Shown here piece after piece: positions 23,932-36,279 of a stretch of DNA of 64,000 nt. The notes under the pieces are model-generated. The model had not been told where the DNA came from. It worked only from the letters and a program-made list of their open reading frames with translations, and searched no databases. Every line of letters begins with the position of its first letter. Within the stretch, counting starts at the first letter, position 1. The translations under genes were made by a program, and so were the position numbers. This DNA is from Heloderma charlesbogerti (Eukaryota > Chordata > Lepidosauria > Squamata > Helodermatidae): positions 310,001-374,000 of the forward strand of contig JANEZZ010000400.1 in assembly GCA_026122225.1 (NCBI GenBank), read 5' to 3'.

Positions 23932-24890
23932 AAGGAAGAGTGGTCACATACACATAGCCAAAAAAGAGGAAAATCATCACCCAAAAAGAGGACAAAAGAG
24001 GAGACCAATTTACATGACATTTGCATATGCTAATTAAATAGAGGACACCTGGGCCATGGCAGTTTCTAGAATCTGATGTGCAGCAATGACTAGCATTCCC
24101 AAATACTCAGTTACTGCACAGATGTTAGGGTTTCTTTTGGCAATCTACAGGCCTCCAGACAAGTTACCCAATCTTCAGAAGTCCCACCACAAAGTCCACA
24201 TCAAAGGCTCAGAGCATACAAGCTCGCTTTGCAACATGGCCCCATTTTCCATTCTGCAAACAGGGCAGGCTCAAAGTCAGGTCTGAACATGCCCAGAGTG
24301 AACTGAGAAGGCTAGGCTTCCGTGATCTGCTCCAGAGTGAATTCCCAGGTCAACCACTTTGTTCCACTCACTCCCAAGGTATTAGCCATGATAACTAAAT
24401 AGACTCTCCATGTTCAGAGGCAATATACTTCTAAATACCAGTTGGTTGGAGATGACCAATGTAAAAGGATGGTTGCCTTTATGCCCTGCTTGTTGGTTTC
24501 ATAGAGCACCTAGCTTTCTCAGCCCAAGAACTGAATTCCATTTCAGAGAAGCTCTCGGGGGCCACATTCCAGTGGCGAGGAGGGCCAAAGGCAAAGTTGG
24601 GCAGGGCCAAAGGCAGAGGGGATGGGGCCCACATACCTGCATATTGTAGCTTAAAGCTCTTCCTGGCAGTTACTAACTAAGCCTTAAGAGAGGCATGTGA
24701 ACCTTTGAGAATGGCGAAAAAACTGAACAAAATCGGGAAACCACCAAGCCATCAACGGTTGGGGAAAAGGAAGGGTTACCAGAGGAAGAAGCATGGGACC
24801 CCAGGCCTGAGGTTTTGCACTCCTGGCCTAGCTGGAACCAGAACACTGAACTAGATCCAACAGGGCTCTTGTTTATTTGTTTGCTTGATT
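23932..24890. other. No gene seen; old interspersed repeats
   Basis: 23960-24055 carries the AAAGAGGACA...TTTGCATATGCTAATT phrase that recurs at about 54330-54380, so it is part of an interspersed repeat. The rest holds only shadow ORFs. Confidence 0.4.
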
Positions 24891-24894
24891 TATA

Positions 24895-25455
24895 TCACAC
24901 TATCAGGGTTCCCCTTATGACCTGGATGCCCTGAACAACTCCTTGAGTATTTCTTGCCTCCTTAAGAGTCCCACCTTCCTTCTTTTAAACTTCCCCTTCC
25001 CAGTAACATGGGATTTAGGTGGTAAACATGGCGTGATTGACACTCCAGACACCTGGGGTTTAACACAACAAGCTTACCAGTAAATTTAAAACATGCAAAT
25101 CACAACTAAAGGTCTTTACATAATAGAGCTGAGTGATACAAAAGGCATTAAGAGAAAATAAAAGTTGCAAAACACAAGTTCCTTTACCCTAGCTGCAGCT
25201 AGACTCCTCTAGGCTGCTTCTTCCTGCTCTGGTCTTCTGACTCTCTCCTTTTATACCCTCCTCCCTCAAAACTGAAAGTACTGTAGCAAACCTGAAGAAA
25301 TGAAACTTAACTGGGGAAATGAAAATGAAACTTAACCAGCGAAATGAACCTACTCCTCTCTGGGATACCCCCTCCCAACGAAAAACACTCCAGGCCTCTA
25401 AGCCTGACCGTTTTTTTCCCTTTGCCTCTGTAGGCCTCAAATCTTCACACACACC
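24895..25455 (-). mobile_element. Possible solo LTR or other promoter-bearing repeat
   Basis: Read on the minus strand there is a TATAAAAGG box at about 25248-25257. It is followed after roughly 100 bases by a TTTTATTTTCTCTTAA stretch that could serve polyadenylation, an order typical of an LTR. I do not see clear TG...CA ends, a primer-binding site or any gag/pol nearby, so the call is tentative. The alternative is a fragment of another repeat that happens to carry a TATA-like box. Confidence 0.3.
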
Positions 25456-25469
25456 CTTCCTAAAAGTAG

Positions 25470-25846
25470 CCCAGGGGCATCTCTACACCGGCCTAAAATC
25501 CTGCATTTCAAATTGGGCTTTCTGCTTCCATTTTAAATGCAGGATCACAATTACTCCCTTTTTTCCCCTGCTTCCTTTCCCCCCTCTCCTTTCCCGTATC
25601 TGAGTCTTCCATTATCTTTCATTGATCTTGCTCTTCTTCTTGCCTCTTTCCCTCTTTTCATAGAGGAAACTCAAGCAGAACACAAACGGGGTAGTTTGAT
25701 AGATCTGTGATCTATTTAAAAACGGAACAAAGGGCATTTAATGCAGGAGATGCCCTGGAGATTCACGGTGTCTTTACATGACTGCAAACGTCTGTGAAAG
25801 AGCCATCTCAGTTGCAGGATAAAAGCTCCATGTGAAGAAAGCCCAG
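25470..25846. mobile_element. TIR element of the CTCTACAC family, copy 2
   Basis: Left end GGGCATCTCTACACCGGCCT and right end CTCCATGTGAAGAAAGCCC. The right part shares the CAGTTGCAGGATAAAAG phrase with copy 1. No coding capacity. Confidence 0.6.
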
Positions 25847-25849
25847 GAC

Positions 25850-26865
25850 AGTCATTATTACGTTCCTCTCACATGTGAAAGCAAAAACAAGATGGTTGTG
25901 TTTCACAATTGTCACTAAAAGGATCATCCCAGTAGATAGGATGTTTCAACCATTATATGTCTAGAGAGATTTATCATATAATTGCGGTGCGGGGGTGCTA
26001 TTTTCAGTAATGTTTAGCATGTGCTTTCCATCCAAATTTATAAAGCAGATGATAAACATTCCATTCATGTCTTTCAAACCAGCTTCATTTCTAACAACAC
26101 AATAACAGTTGCAAAGTCATACTCTACACATCTCCTGTTGTTAAACTACTGTGAAATTACATTAGAATGTACCAAGGGCACACCATTTTTCATGTAAAAT
26201 GCCCCCCATTGTTGTGAACATTTTTAATGGTATGAAAGTATCAGGAGCTGAGAAGTAGCAGAGTCAACAGTGTACAACCATGAAGTCTTTCAGACCACGA
26301 CAAGCAATGCTAAAATGGTGACATTTCCATTCTCTGTTTACAGAACTGGTTCGAAACAGAATATCTAACATCTTACAAAGGCAGTCCTTTTTAAATGCCA
26401 GAAGACCATTTTGCCCAGGGTTTCAGACACTGCAGTACACTTGCAGCTCTGCTTTTCACCATATGTTCCAAAGTCAGAAAAGGATACTTATGGGTTTTGT
26501 TGTGTTTTCCTGTGGGGGAATCTGCAAGTTCCATATGCAGTGGACATTCCCTCTTCAGATATTACATGCAGTGAAAAGTGAAACTGCAAATAACTCAGTT
26601 GCTACAGAGGATAAGAAGGAAAATTATTTAGGGCCTTCGTAAGTGAAGTGAAGATTCTTTTAATGAGAGAACCCTTCTCCTCTTACCCCTTTCTACCTAG
26701 AATCAATTCATATGGACACTGAAGTGACGACAGCCCTAAATGGAGATTGTAATCATAGCTATTGAGAATAGGAACCAAAATATCACACAATTGGTTGTAT
26801 TTAGTTCTGAACAATACCAAGCAAAGTCTATAAAGGTCTCAGGCTCCCAGTTGACCCAAGTCCGG
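25850..26865. other. No gene seen
   Basis: AT-rich, largely unique sequence. No ORF with a recognisable domain. Confidence 0.45.
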
Positions 26866-26869
26866 AGAG

Positions 26870-27290
26870 ACCTCTTCAGAGAAGGAGGTTTTTGATCCCT
26901 CCGCATACCTCTCTCCCAGAAAAGACATGGGGAACCTGAAGAGTCCTGTTGCAGAGATGCCTCACTTGAGGTCCCAAAGTACCCTTTTAACCCCATCCGA
27001 AGCCCTGCCATGGTTTTGGAATCTCCTCCCTTATGCCACAGCTCATCGAAGCACCCAGTGGCAACAAAGCAGGTGAGATGCTCAGAGCCCTTGTTGAAAC
27101 GCCCACCTGGCTGCTGGAAGACCTTTTTGCCCATGGTTTACTCATGAGAAAGGGCCTACTCAGTAGCAATGGTCTACTCATGAAGAGGAAACCCCAACTG
27201 CAGTTGCTAAAGAAGCAGACCCAGCTGCAACTGGTGAATCAGAGACAGACAGTATATTAGCTCTCAGTCTTTCCCCAGACCTTTGCTGGG
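26870..27290. repeat. Diverged repeat pair, unit 1
   Basis: It aligns by eye with 29160-29515. Shared landmarks in order are GGTCCCAAAG near 26972, GCCCACCT.GCTG near 27102, a TACTCA(T/G)GA(A)GAGGAA phrase near 27175, and CTCAGTCT...CCAGACCTTTGC near 27265. Identity is modest. The family is unknown to me. Confidence 0.55.
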
Positions 27291-27419
27291 TTAACAACTC
27301 ATATGGAGCTACTTGTTCCATCTGTGCGCTCAGGACAAGTGACAGCCATTTTAGATACCACTGCAGGAATTGCACAGTGAGAATAAAAAGAATATTCTAG
27401 TACCCTGTTTTATTTACAA

Positions 27420-27870
27420 CAGGGGCAGGGAACCTTTTTCCTGTCAAGATCTACATTACCTCAGTCAGAACCTGTCAAGGTCCACATTCCAGCAGTGGTG
27501 TTGCTACAGCCAAAAGCTGGAGTCACCAGAGCAAGTGGGGAGGGCTAGCAAATCACAATCACTGTGCATAAGGTAACAGTACGCACATATAAATCCATCC
27601 ATAGGCACACACCAATTCTCACACACATGCACACATCCATACACATCTCTAGGCTTCTTCTTTCTCTCCCTTCCTAGCTTCTAGCCTTGCTCTTTCTCTC
27701 CCCTCACCCCCTTTGCCTTGCTTTTCTTCCTGCCTGCCAAACAGCTGGGCAGCAGCGCCAGCGTTGGGAATAGAAGGAGAACCTGGCACCCTAACAGTCT
27801 TCATTTTTTACTCTACATTTACATACAGGCAAGCAGTCTTTGAGGAAAACAAAGCTACTTGGAAGGCGAA
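27420..27870. mobile_element. Degenerate hAT-like element in inverted relation to the next one
   Basis: It begins CAGGGGCAGGGAACC, a hAT-type end. Its right part (about 27650-27830) is the reverse complement of 27972-28142 inside the neighbouring element: GAGAACCTGGCACCCTAACA here faces TGTTAGGGCACCAGGTTCTC there. No target duplication was found, so the limits are approximate. Confidence 0.45.
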
Positions 27871-27890
27871 CGTCTGAAGATGCTCTAGGC

Positions 27891-28470
27891 CAGGGATCCC
27901 CAATGTGGCACCCACGGTCACCTCCAATGGTGCCCACAAAATGCCCTGCCCCCTTCAGAAAACCCCAAATTAATGTAAAAAATGAAGACTGTTAGGGCAC
28001 CAGGTTCTCCTTCCCAACCTTGGTGCTGCTGATCAGCTGTTCAGCAGGCAGGAAGAAAAGCAAGGCAAAGTGGGTAAGGGGAGAGAAAGAGCAAGGCTAG
28101 AAGCTAGGAAGGGAGAGAAAGAAGCAGCCTAGAGATGGGAAAGGGAGAGAAATGGTGAGGAAAGGGGTTGGGAGACAGAAATAGCAAGGCTAGAAACTGA
28201 GAGTGGAGAGGGAGAGGGAGAGACCAAAGGGGAAAGGTCTGTGTGGGTGGAGGAAGATTGGGCAGACCGGGAAGCAATTATTTCCATTTCCCCCACCCTC
28301 TAGCTTTATTCCTCTCCCACCACCACCACCACCTCTTGACTAGCCAGGTCCCCATTGCAGCCATTATGTGACTAGCCACATCCTCCATGGGACCCATTTT
28401 GTGGTGGTGCCCACAACAGTTTTTCACATTCCCAAGTGTGTCCACGGGTCCAGAAAGCTGGGGACCCCTG
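27891..28470. mobile_element. Non-autonomous hAT element with exact 8-bp target duplication
   Basis: Ends CAGGGATCCCCAA and TGGGGACCCCTG are inverted, and CTCTAGGC is duplicated exactly (27883-27890 and 28471-28478). 580 bp, rich in purines on the plus strand (GAGA/AGGG runs at 28075-28240), with no transposase. The arm at 27972-28142 is the inverted partner of 27650-27830 outside the element. Confidence 0.88.
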
Positions 28471-28642
28471 CTCTAGGCATCACACCCCTTAGTCAACTTT
28501 CCAAACAACAGTCTAGCCACTGCAGTCCATTGTCATGCATATGCATGTATACCTCCCAGTCAGCATCTCGGTCTCTCCTGGGGGTACAAGAAAGATAGAT
28601 GCTGCCTGGGAGGCAGGAAGGTAGGTGCCCACATGCTCATAG

Positions 28643-29013
28643 AGGGCTCCTCTACAACAGGTTTTTATCCAGCACTTTTACTGGACTTCTGCTTCTGGAT
28701 TCTTTGTGGGATCAAGATTGGCTCCATTACACGCACTTCCCTTTTATTTCCAGGGGTTTCCTTTGTCTGCAAGTTCCATATGTTTCATTATACCGTCACT
28801 AGATAGCACTGTGATAGAGTGAGATTCCAGAAATTCGCCAGCCGTTGGATTGCTATTTAAATTTATTACGGGATTTTCCTCAATCTTAAAAAAGCCACAA
28901 TATTGGTCAAAAAGGATGGGAAAGGCCCTGGAGGTTGACGACGTTGTGTAAAGGACCTGCAAACTTCCATGAATGACCAGTCATGAGCACAAGATAATAG
29001 CCTCGTGTAGAGT
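28643..29013. mobile_element. TIR element of the CTCTACAC family, copy 3
   Basis: Left end GGGCTCCTCTACAACAGG pairs with right end CCTCGTGTAGAG. It shares TTCATTATACCGTCACTAGA and AGGACCTGCAAACTTCC-type phrases with copy 1. No coding capacity. Confidence 0.6.
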
Positions 29014-29159
29014 GTTTAGACTGTGGTGTTTAAGCTTCCCAGCCTGCCTCTGGTCTCTCATTCTCCTCACTTTTGCAGAGGGGGATGAGAGAAGGGCACT
29101 GGAGGTAGGCAGGCTAGTAGGCAAACCCAGGAGCTTGGAAAGCTGGTGTCAGGTCCTCA

Positions 29160-29435
29160 GAAGAGGAGGATTGGGATTCCATAGCAAACCCCACTCCCAC
29201 GGATGATATAGGGCAACCTGAGGAGCCCCATCACAGGGATGCCTTGGCTGGGGTCCCAAAGAGCCCCTTCAACCCCATTCTGGGCCCAGCCCTGTTCTCC
29301 AGAGCACTGGCAGTGGTAGACCAGATGGGAGAGTTGTCCTTGGAGTGCCCACCTAGCTGCCAGAAAACCATTTTTCCCAGGGTCTTCTAAGTAGCAAGGG
29401 TTTACTCAGGAGGAAGGAAACATCCTGCAGTCAAT

Positions 29436-29471
<36 letters not shown>

Positions 29472-29515
29472 TATATATATATAATCAGCCTCAGTCTCCT
29501 TCCAGGCCTTTGCCA
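29160..29515. repeat. Diverged repeat pair, unit 2, containing a GATA microsatellite
   Basis: Partner of 26870-27290. At the place where unit 1 reads AGAGACAGACAGTATATTA, this unit carries a (GATA)n run followed by (TA)n (29438-29483), so the microsatellite grew inside the repeat after duplication. Confidence 0.55.
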
Positions 29516-29904
29516 AGACAAAATCCTTGACTTGGCCTCAGAGAACATAAGTTTGTAATCGTGAAACTTTTCTACATACTCTTCCAAGACTGGTGCTGTG
29601 TCTAAAGCCTAAGGGATTTCAAGAGGTTTCGGGATCATTGGAATTATATCCTGGGCAGGACGGATGGGGGTCAAAGGGACTAGGCAGAGGTGTGTCCCTT
29701 TACTATGACAGGGCTGTGAAGAACTGTTGTTCCAGGTAGAAGTCATGAGTGATCTTCCAGAGACACAAGGATGGTTTGGGGGTCTCATGGTGGCTCCTGC
29801 CCTAAACAGTTCCTACACAGTTTTCAGTATTCATGCAGATCTCCTCTGACATGTTAAATGAAGTGAACTCAATACTCATGCCTCGCCCCTTTACTCCAGT
29901 GTTG

Positions 29905-31470
29905 ACACAAATGGTTCTCAAATCTCCAGGGCCAGATGAACTGCATCCTAGAGTAATAAAGGAACTGGCAGAAGAACTCTCAGAACCACTGTCTATTCTC
30001 TTTGAGAAATCATGGAGGACGGGGGAAGTGCCAGATGACTGGAGGAGGGCTAATGTTGTCCCTATCTTCAAAAAGGGTAAAAAGGAGGAACCTGGAAACT
30101 ACAGACCAGTCAGTCTGACATCAATCCCTGGGAAAATTCTGGAGCAGATGATAAAGCAATCCATCTGGAAGCACCTTGAAAACAATGCCGTGATTACTCG
30201 AAGCCAACATGGATTTGTCAAAAACAAGTCCTGCCAGACAAATCTGATCTCATTTTTTGATCAAGTAACCTCCCTTGTAGACCGTGGGAATGCTGTAGAC
30301 ATCATATACCTTGACTTCAGCAAAGCTTTCGACAAAGTGCCCCATGATATCCTGATGAGCAAACTAGCTCAAAGTGGGCTAGATGAAACAATGATCCGGT
30401 GGATCCACAGTTGGCTACAGAATCAGACTCAAAGAGTGCTTCTCAATGGGACCTTCTCAAACTGGGAAGAGATAACGAGTGGGGTACCGCAGGGCTCAGT
30501 CCTGGGCCCAGTGCTCTTCAACATTTTTATTAATGACTTGGAGGAGGAGGTGCAGGGAATGCTGATCAAATTTGCAGATGACACAAAATTGGGAGGGATA
30601 GCTAATACTTTGGAAGACAGAAACAAAATTCAAAGTGATCTTGATAGACTGGAGCGCTGGGCAGAATGAATGACGTTTAATAGGGGAAAATGCCAAATTC
30701 TGCACCTAGGAAAAAGAAACCAAATGCACAGTTACAAGATGGGGGATACATGGCTCAACAACACTACAAGCGAGAAAGATCTTGGAATTGTTGACGATAA
30801 CAAGCTGAATATGAGCCAACAATGTGATGTGGCTGCAAAAAAAGCAAATGCTATTTTGGGCTGCATTAATAGAAGCATAGCTTCCAAATCCTGGGAAGTA
30901 CTAGTTCCCTTCTACTCAGCACTGGTTAGGCCTCATCTGGAGTACTGTGTCCAGTTCTGGGCACCACACTTTAAGAAGGATGCAGACAAACTGGAGAGGG
31001 TTCAGAGGAGGGCAACAAAGATGATCAGAGGACTGGAAACAAAGCCCTATGAAGAGAGATTGAAAGAACTGGGCATGTTTAGCCTTGAGAAGAGAAGACT
31101 GAGGGGAGATATGATAGCGCTCTTCAAGTACTTGAAAGGTTGTCACAGAGAAGAAGGCCAGGATCTCTTCTCAATCATCCCAGAGTGCAGGACATGGAAT
31201 AATGGGCTCAAGTTACAGGAAGCCAGATTCCGGCTGAACATCGGGAAAAACTTCCTGACTGTTAGAGCAATACGACAATGGAACCAATTACCTAGGGAGG
31301 TGGTGGGCTCTCCCACACTGGAGGCGTTCAAGACGAGGCTGGACAGCCATCTGTCTGGGATGCTCTGACTTGGATTCCTGCATTGAGCAGGGGGTTGGAC
31401 TCGATGGCCTTGTAGGCCCCTTCCAGCCCTATGATATATTCTATGAATATTCTATGATTCTATGATTCTA
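29905..31470 (+). pseudogene. CR1 LINE, 5'-truncated, reverse transcriptase with one in-frame stop
   Basis: CR1-type ORF2. The order of reverse-transcriptase blocks is intact: KSPGPDELHP near the start, EEPGNYRPVSLTSIPGKILE, LDFSKAFDKVPHD (motif A with the catalytic Asp), SGVPQGSVLGP (motif B) and FADDTKLGG (motif C). A single TGA at 30667-30669 interrupts the frame, and the reading continues in the same frame to the natural stop at 31366-31368. The 3' untranslated region ends in the CR1 microsatellite-like tail (TTCTATGATTCTATGATTCTA region, to 31470). The N-terminal endonuclease and ORF1 are missing through 5' truncation, so the copy is dead. One interruption in ~490 codons implies a young insertion. 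The 29833-29904 part of the frame is probably not CR1. Confidence 0.9.
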
Positions 31471-31572
31471 GACCCATGCACATAGACTTTTCTATCATAC
31501 AATCATATAATTTAGGAAGCTAAAATAAATGGATACATGCCCATTCTTCCCATATCGCTATTACATTTACAC

Positions 31573-31943
31573 CAGCGGTCCCCAATCTTTTGGCGCCAGG
31601 GACTGGTCTCGTGGAAGACAATTTTTCCACGGACCGGGGGGGGGGTGTTTTCTGCTGGCGTCCCTATTCTTTGCAGTAATCAGCTACATAAAGATTTACG
31701 CCGTTTGCATCCCAGCAGCCAGAAGTCCGCCAGCAGCTGGAGCTGGCTGGCAGCTCCGCGGACTAGCCGCGGAGCAGAGCTGGCCAGGGCCGGCAAGGAT
31801 TCCAGGGGGGGGAGGGACGGATCACCTCCCCCCCCATTGACCCCGCGGACCCAAGATGAGGGGGTTTTGCACACCCCTGTGGCCCAGTTGCTAACAGGCC
31901 ACGGACCGGGACCGGCCCACAGCCCGGGGGTTGGGGACCCCTG
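31573..31943. mobile_element. Non-autonomous hAT element (371 bp)
   Basis: The left end CAGCGGTCCCCAATC and right end TTGGGGACCCCTG are inverted. The flanking 8-mers ATTTACAC (31565-31572) and ATTTCCAC (31944-31951) match at seven of eight positions. The interior is GC-rich, with a phrase CCACGGACCGG near each end (31628 and 31902). The overlapping ORFs in this stretch are composition artefacts. Confidence 0.85.
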
Positions 31944-31949
31944 ATTTCC

Positions 31950-34900
31950 ACAGTTTGAAATTCTAAACATTACTATGAACTACACAACGAAATGCATCTA
32001 AGTTTGTAACTTGTAACTGCAGATGTTGCTATGAAAATGCACTTCTACAGAGCCGAATTTATCTGAGTTTCCCATTTGTGACCTTTTCTTTCCCATCCGT
32101 AACCTTCTCTTTCCCATCCATTATCAAACCGTGGTGCATTTTTTAAACTATGGCAAACTGTTAACGAATGGGTTATTAATATTACCATTATTATTATTTT
32201 CCTTGTGACTTACAGTTCTTATACTTAGACCCATCCGAGGCTTGTCCTCTATTTCCATTTTTTGAGCAGTTCCATTTTCTCTAGTATCCTGGGTAAGGGG
32301 CACTGCCTTGTTCTGAGAAAAATCTGTCTGCCATGTAAGAACACGTGGGAAATGTATACATTTTTGTGACACCCTGTTAAACGGTACTCAGAAACACAAT
32401 GCCCTATAAACTAAACTGATAGTAGGTTTTATAACCCTGGTTCAAACTAATGGAAACTATTTAGTACCATGAACTAAAACATAGCCAGTGATGCTGTGGG
32501 AATCTCAAATTGCTGGGCTCAGCAGTTTTGTTCTGGCTTAAGTAGGATAAAGTCATTAATGTTCACTTGGATTCCCTTCTTCTAAGCCCCTGACAGATCA
32601 TTTCAGATTAATATCTTCAAAGTTTCCAACAACCCTTAGTAAGAGGTTGTTTCAGTGGAATTCCCAATTGGCACTTTTAACTTTGGGAGGGTCATGATAT
32701 AAGAGGGAAAGAAGAAGAGAATCATGTCAGCTGGAATAGAAAATGCTTTAAACTGTCTCCTTTTGTTGAACTCCTCACCCTTCAATGCACCAGGGAGAGG
32801 CTTTGTTTACATAGTATTAATAGTCTGGTTGTGAGCCAAGAAATGCAGAGTTAGGACTGTAATTCTGTCCTCAAGTTCCCCTTTCGTGTCGTGATCTTGG
32901 CAAGCTCACAATGCTAGTAAACCACAGCACTGCGCTTCAGAGCCTACATGCAGATCACATGACCAACAGGAAACAAGGATAAAGTTTCACCTTCACCGCT
33001 TCACATTTCCTGGGCTTGCAAAGGAATACCTGAATGAAATCTTGAGTGGGAATGCATGTTTTTAGTTTGATCAATATTTTGCAACTAGGCTAAACAACAA
33101 TACATTAAAAGTTCTGTCTTGAGCCATTAAAAAGGAAGAAGATATCATTCAGAAGAGTATTAGCTACACAGCACAGTACCAGAAAGGGTGGGAACAATCT
33201 GAACGCGATTTGACAAACTGATTGCTAAAGGGACCGTTCGTTAAGGTGGCTTTTGGACTGCCTTTAGGAAAGCAGAGAACTGTATGGAGCAACTGCTTAT
33301 GCACAAAACACGGGGGGGGGGGATGTTCCCCAAAGAAAAGAACTGATAAAGCAAGCCTAGCATGAAAACCGATCTTCTCTAGAAGTAAGCTATTTATGAG
33401 AAGCAGTAGTACAATTGCTTAATTCTTCTGTGCCTCGAGGGAAAAATCTATGCCTTTTGAGGAGTGATGGACAGAGAGAGAAATGACACCCGGGTTTATT
33501 TATCAGGGAAAGAATGCTATGGAACAAACTTAGTAATTCTTTTAAAAAAAAAAAATTAAAAAGCCTATGGTTGCTTGCCAAGGGTTGACAGGTGTACACT
33601 TTCTTATTTTACTGGATGGCAGCCAGAAACCACAGTTTTAATATGCATCTACTATTTTATACTAGGGGAGAAAACAGCTGTCTTTCTGGCTCAGAGAATA
33701 AGGAGACTAAAATATTGAGACAGCCTGCACTTTATAGTAGAATAGAAAAATCTGCATAGCTTTGCCTGAATTTCCAACCCAAATATATAGCTAAGGAAGT
33801 CAAAGACAAGGACTGTGTCCTGAACTCGTTTTGTACCCTATCTCATAACATATGCACCTCACAAACAGATGGTTTGAGGTGTGGTGGTGCTATTTAGGGA
33901 GCTTCCCCCACCGGCACCCTGTGCTTCAAAGTACATGTGAATATTCCTTGGATAAACCTATACTGCTAGTCAATGCACTGGTCCTGTACGATTATTGTGT
34001 AAACCATGGAATGGACCAGTGTACAAAGTATGCATGGCAAACATACAAACTATGTGTTTGTTTGTTTACTGCTTTGATGGCTTTTTAGCAAACAAGGTGG
34101 TATATAAATGTTTTGAACAAATGTTAAAATGTTAATAATAATTAAAAACACACACCCCTTTGCTTGAAATACAAGGCTGAATATCTTGTACTGATAAAAA
34201 TGCTATAGTTAATATGAGATATAAAAAGTACCCACAACAGATGTTCTTAAATTACACTGCTTTTTGCCAGTTGAACATATCCAAGAACAGTCCTTTAAAT
34301 CTGCTTCTAACCTTGCCCTGTACCACAACTGAAATCTGTCATGGTACCCCTGAATTAATGAGTAGCTAGAGTATTGTGGCAACTTATTGTGGCCACTGAA
34401 AAATGTTTCCATTCAGACAGTTGTTTTTTTTATCAGCCTGAGATAAGCAACCCAATTCAAACTTGGAGAAAAAAATGAGAAAAGCTTCCAGGCCAACTTC
34501 AGATAAACATGCGGTATTCATTTACAACCACACTTAACAAATGGACCTCATAAATCCTTAAGTTTTCATAACGTTGAGAGATGTTTGCCATTAATAAATC
34601 CTTTGAACACAAAATGTTTCCTCACTCTTCAATAGCGAGTGTTTTTCTACGGAACATGGCAAAGAGTTTATTCTAAAGCCCAATTCCCTTGAGGAGGTTA
34701 AAAAAAATGCCAAATGTACAAGACGTAATAGGCTGTAAGAAATATTCAGCTGGGTTGTATTAAATTTCCTCTTAGGGCTGGAGTATGCTTCATTATTAAA
34801 AGCTCCTGATAACCAGCTGGCAGATTGTCATTGGATAAACATGTATATACATGTCTCAGCAATATATCTAGGTCCATATAGACTGATAATTTGATACGTA

Positions 34901-35980
34901 CAAATAAAGCTGCGGGGGAGGCTTAAAGCGTTTTTGTTTATAGGAAGAAAACCAGTGTACATTCAAAAACTGTAATGGAATCTTTGAAACAATGATACTA
35001 TCCCCAAAGAATTTTACTAGGCCTATAAAACTTCAAAAAGCCTACACTATAAGATAATGGACATCAAATGTTATTCAGATAAGTTTCAGAACCACTACAG
35101 TAATATGAAAGTAATTCATACAAGTGAAAATGCATTAGTCACAAAGCAAGAAAGCATAGTTTCAATCCCAAAACATTGCTCTCTTCCTAATGAGAAGAGC
35201 AGCTGAAGGAGTAATTAATAGGAGCATTCTAAAGGCGATTTCTCCCATCAATTTTAACGCAATAAGAAATCGGAACGTATCTTAAGAAAGTGTCCCCATG
35301 TGATAATACTGCATGTTGTTATTTCCAGAAAAGACCTAGTTCTCTAGCAATTTGGGGGCAGGGCTATGATGAGGCAGAATGAAGCAAGTTACTTGGGTGG
35401 TAGATTGGGCTGCATTTTCATGGCCAGCAAGCTGCCGCGTCCCCTCATGGCTATTCAAAATATTTCTTACAGCTTGGAATCAGCAAAAGCAGTAAAACAA
35501 AAGCTGTCTTAAGTGCATTCCTACCTGTCATGCATCGGGGGGCAGTTGCAGCTCCTCACGCACAAGACAGACCATGGGCAGGATCAGTGGCGGCGGTGGT
35601 GGCGGCAGTAGCCTGGGGTTCCTGCTCAGGTTCTGGTGCCTTTTATACAGACCGTGCTGTGGTGTGCACTGTTGTGAAGGGAGGCTAGGATCGGATAAGC
35701 TCCAATTGAGCCCATAAGTCACGTTAGGTTGCCTGCTACTGGCCATCATTGCAGGAAGGTGGGAGCATCACCCGGAGCTGATTGGCTGCCCCTATTTGTC
35801 TCTTGTCATGGATGCCTTTCTAACTCATGTCTCCTTCTGTTACCAGAATAAGCACTTCAGGAAGTGAGACTTAGGCAAGATGTGGTAGTGTACAGGCCAT
35901 GCCTCCTCATTATCTTCTCCCTCTCTCCCTTTCTCTACCCATACCTCCCCTTTCTCTTCCCACCTTCTCTGTCTATCACT
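31950..35980. other. No gene seen; includes a candidate conserved non-coding block
   Basis: Mostly AT-rich unique DNA with short poly-G and poly-A runs. 34065-34150 resembles an old LINE tail (GGTATATAAATG). 34470-35300 is repeat-free and AT-rich with many homeodomain-like TAAT cores. 35525-35760 is GC-rich with a (GGC)n-like stretch and a TTTATACA box; it may be a repeat promoter but I cannot assign it. Confidence 0.4.
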
Positions 35981-35984
35981 GACT

Positions 35985-36275
35985 GGATTCACACAATCAA
36001 GCAGCCCACCACTGCTTATTTAAGCCACAATAGGTTGCTGCACATGCTGGGAAACTTTTGACTATTCAAGCTGCAAACCGGGGGGGGGGGGCATGGTTAA
36101 CAACCCACCCAGAACCCATAGGCTATTTTAGGGGTTGTGCATGGTTTGTTAAGGGATGACACAACAAGCCGTGGTCACGGCTTTAATATTCAAAATGGCC
36201 GCCTGTCTATGCTGCAGCCTACCATGGGTTAAATATGCTACGGTGGGCTGCTTGATCATGCAAATCAGCCCAGTG
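35985..36275. mobile_element. TIR element with ATCAAGCAGCCCACC ends
   Basis: ATCAAGCAGCCCACC (about 35997) is exactly complementary to GGTGGGCTGCTTGAT (about 36241). Between them lie further inverted words (AACCCATAGG, ACACAACAAGCC) shared with the repeats at 1-300 and 9.3 kb. No coding capacity. Confidence 0.6.
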
Positions 36276-36279
36276 TCTT

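Noticed and set aside
29402..29587. ORF with YIYIYLSIYLSIYLS
   Set aside because: Translation of the GATA/TA microsatellite.
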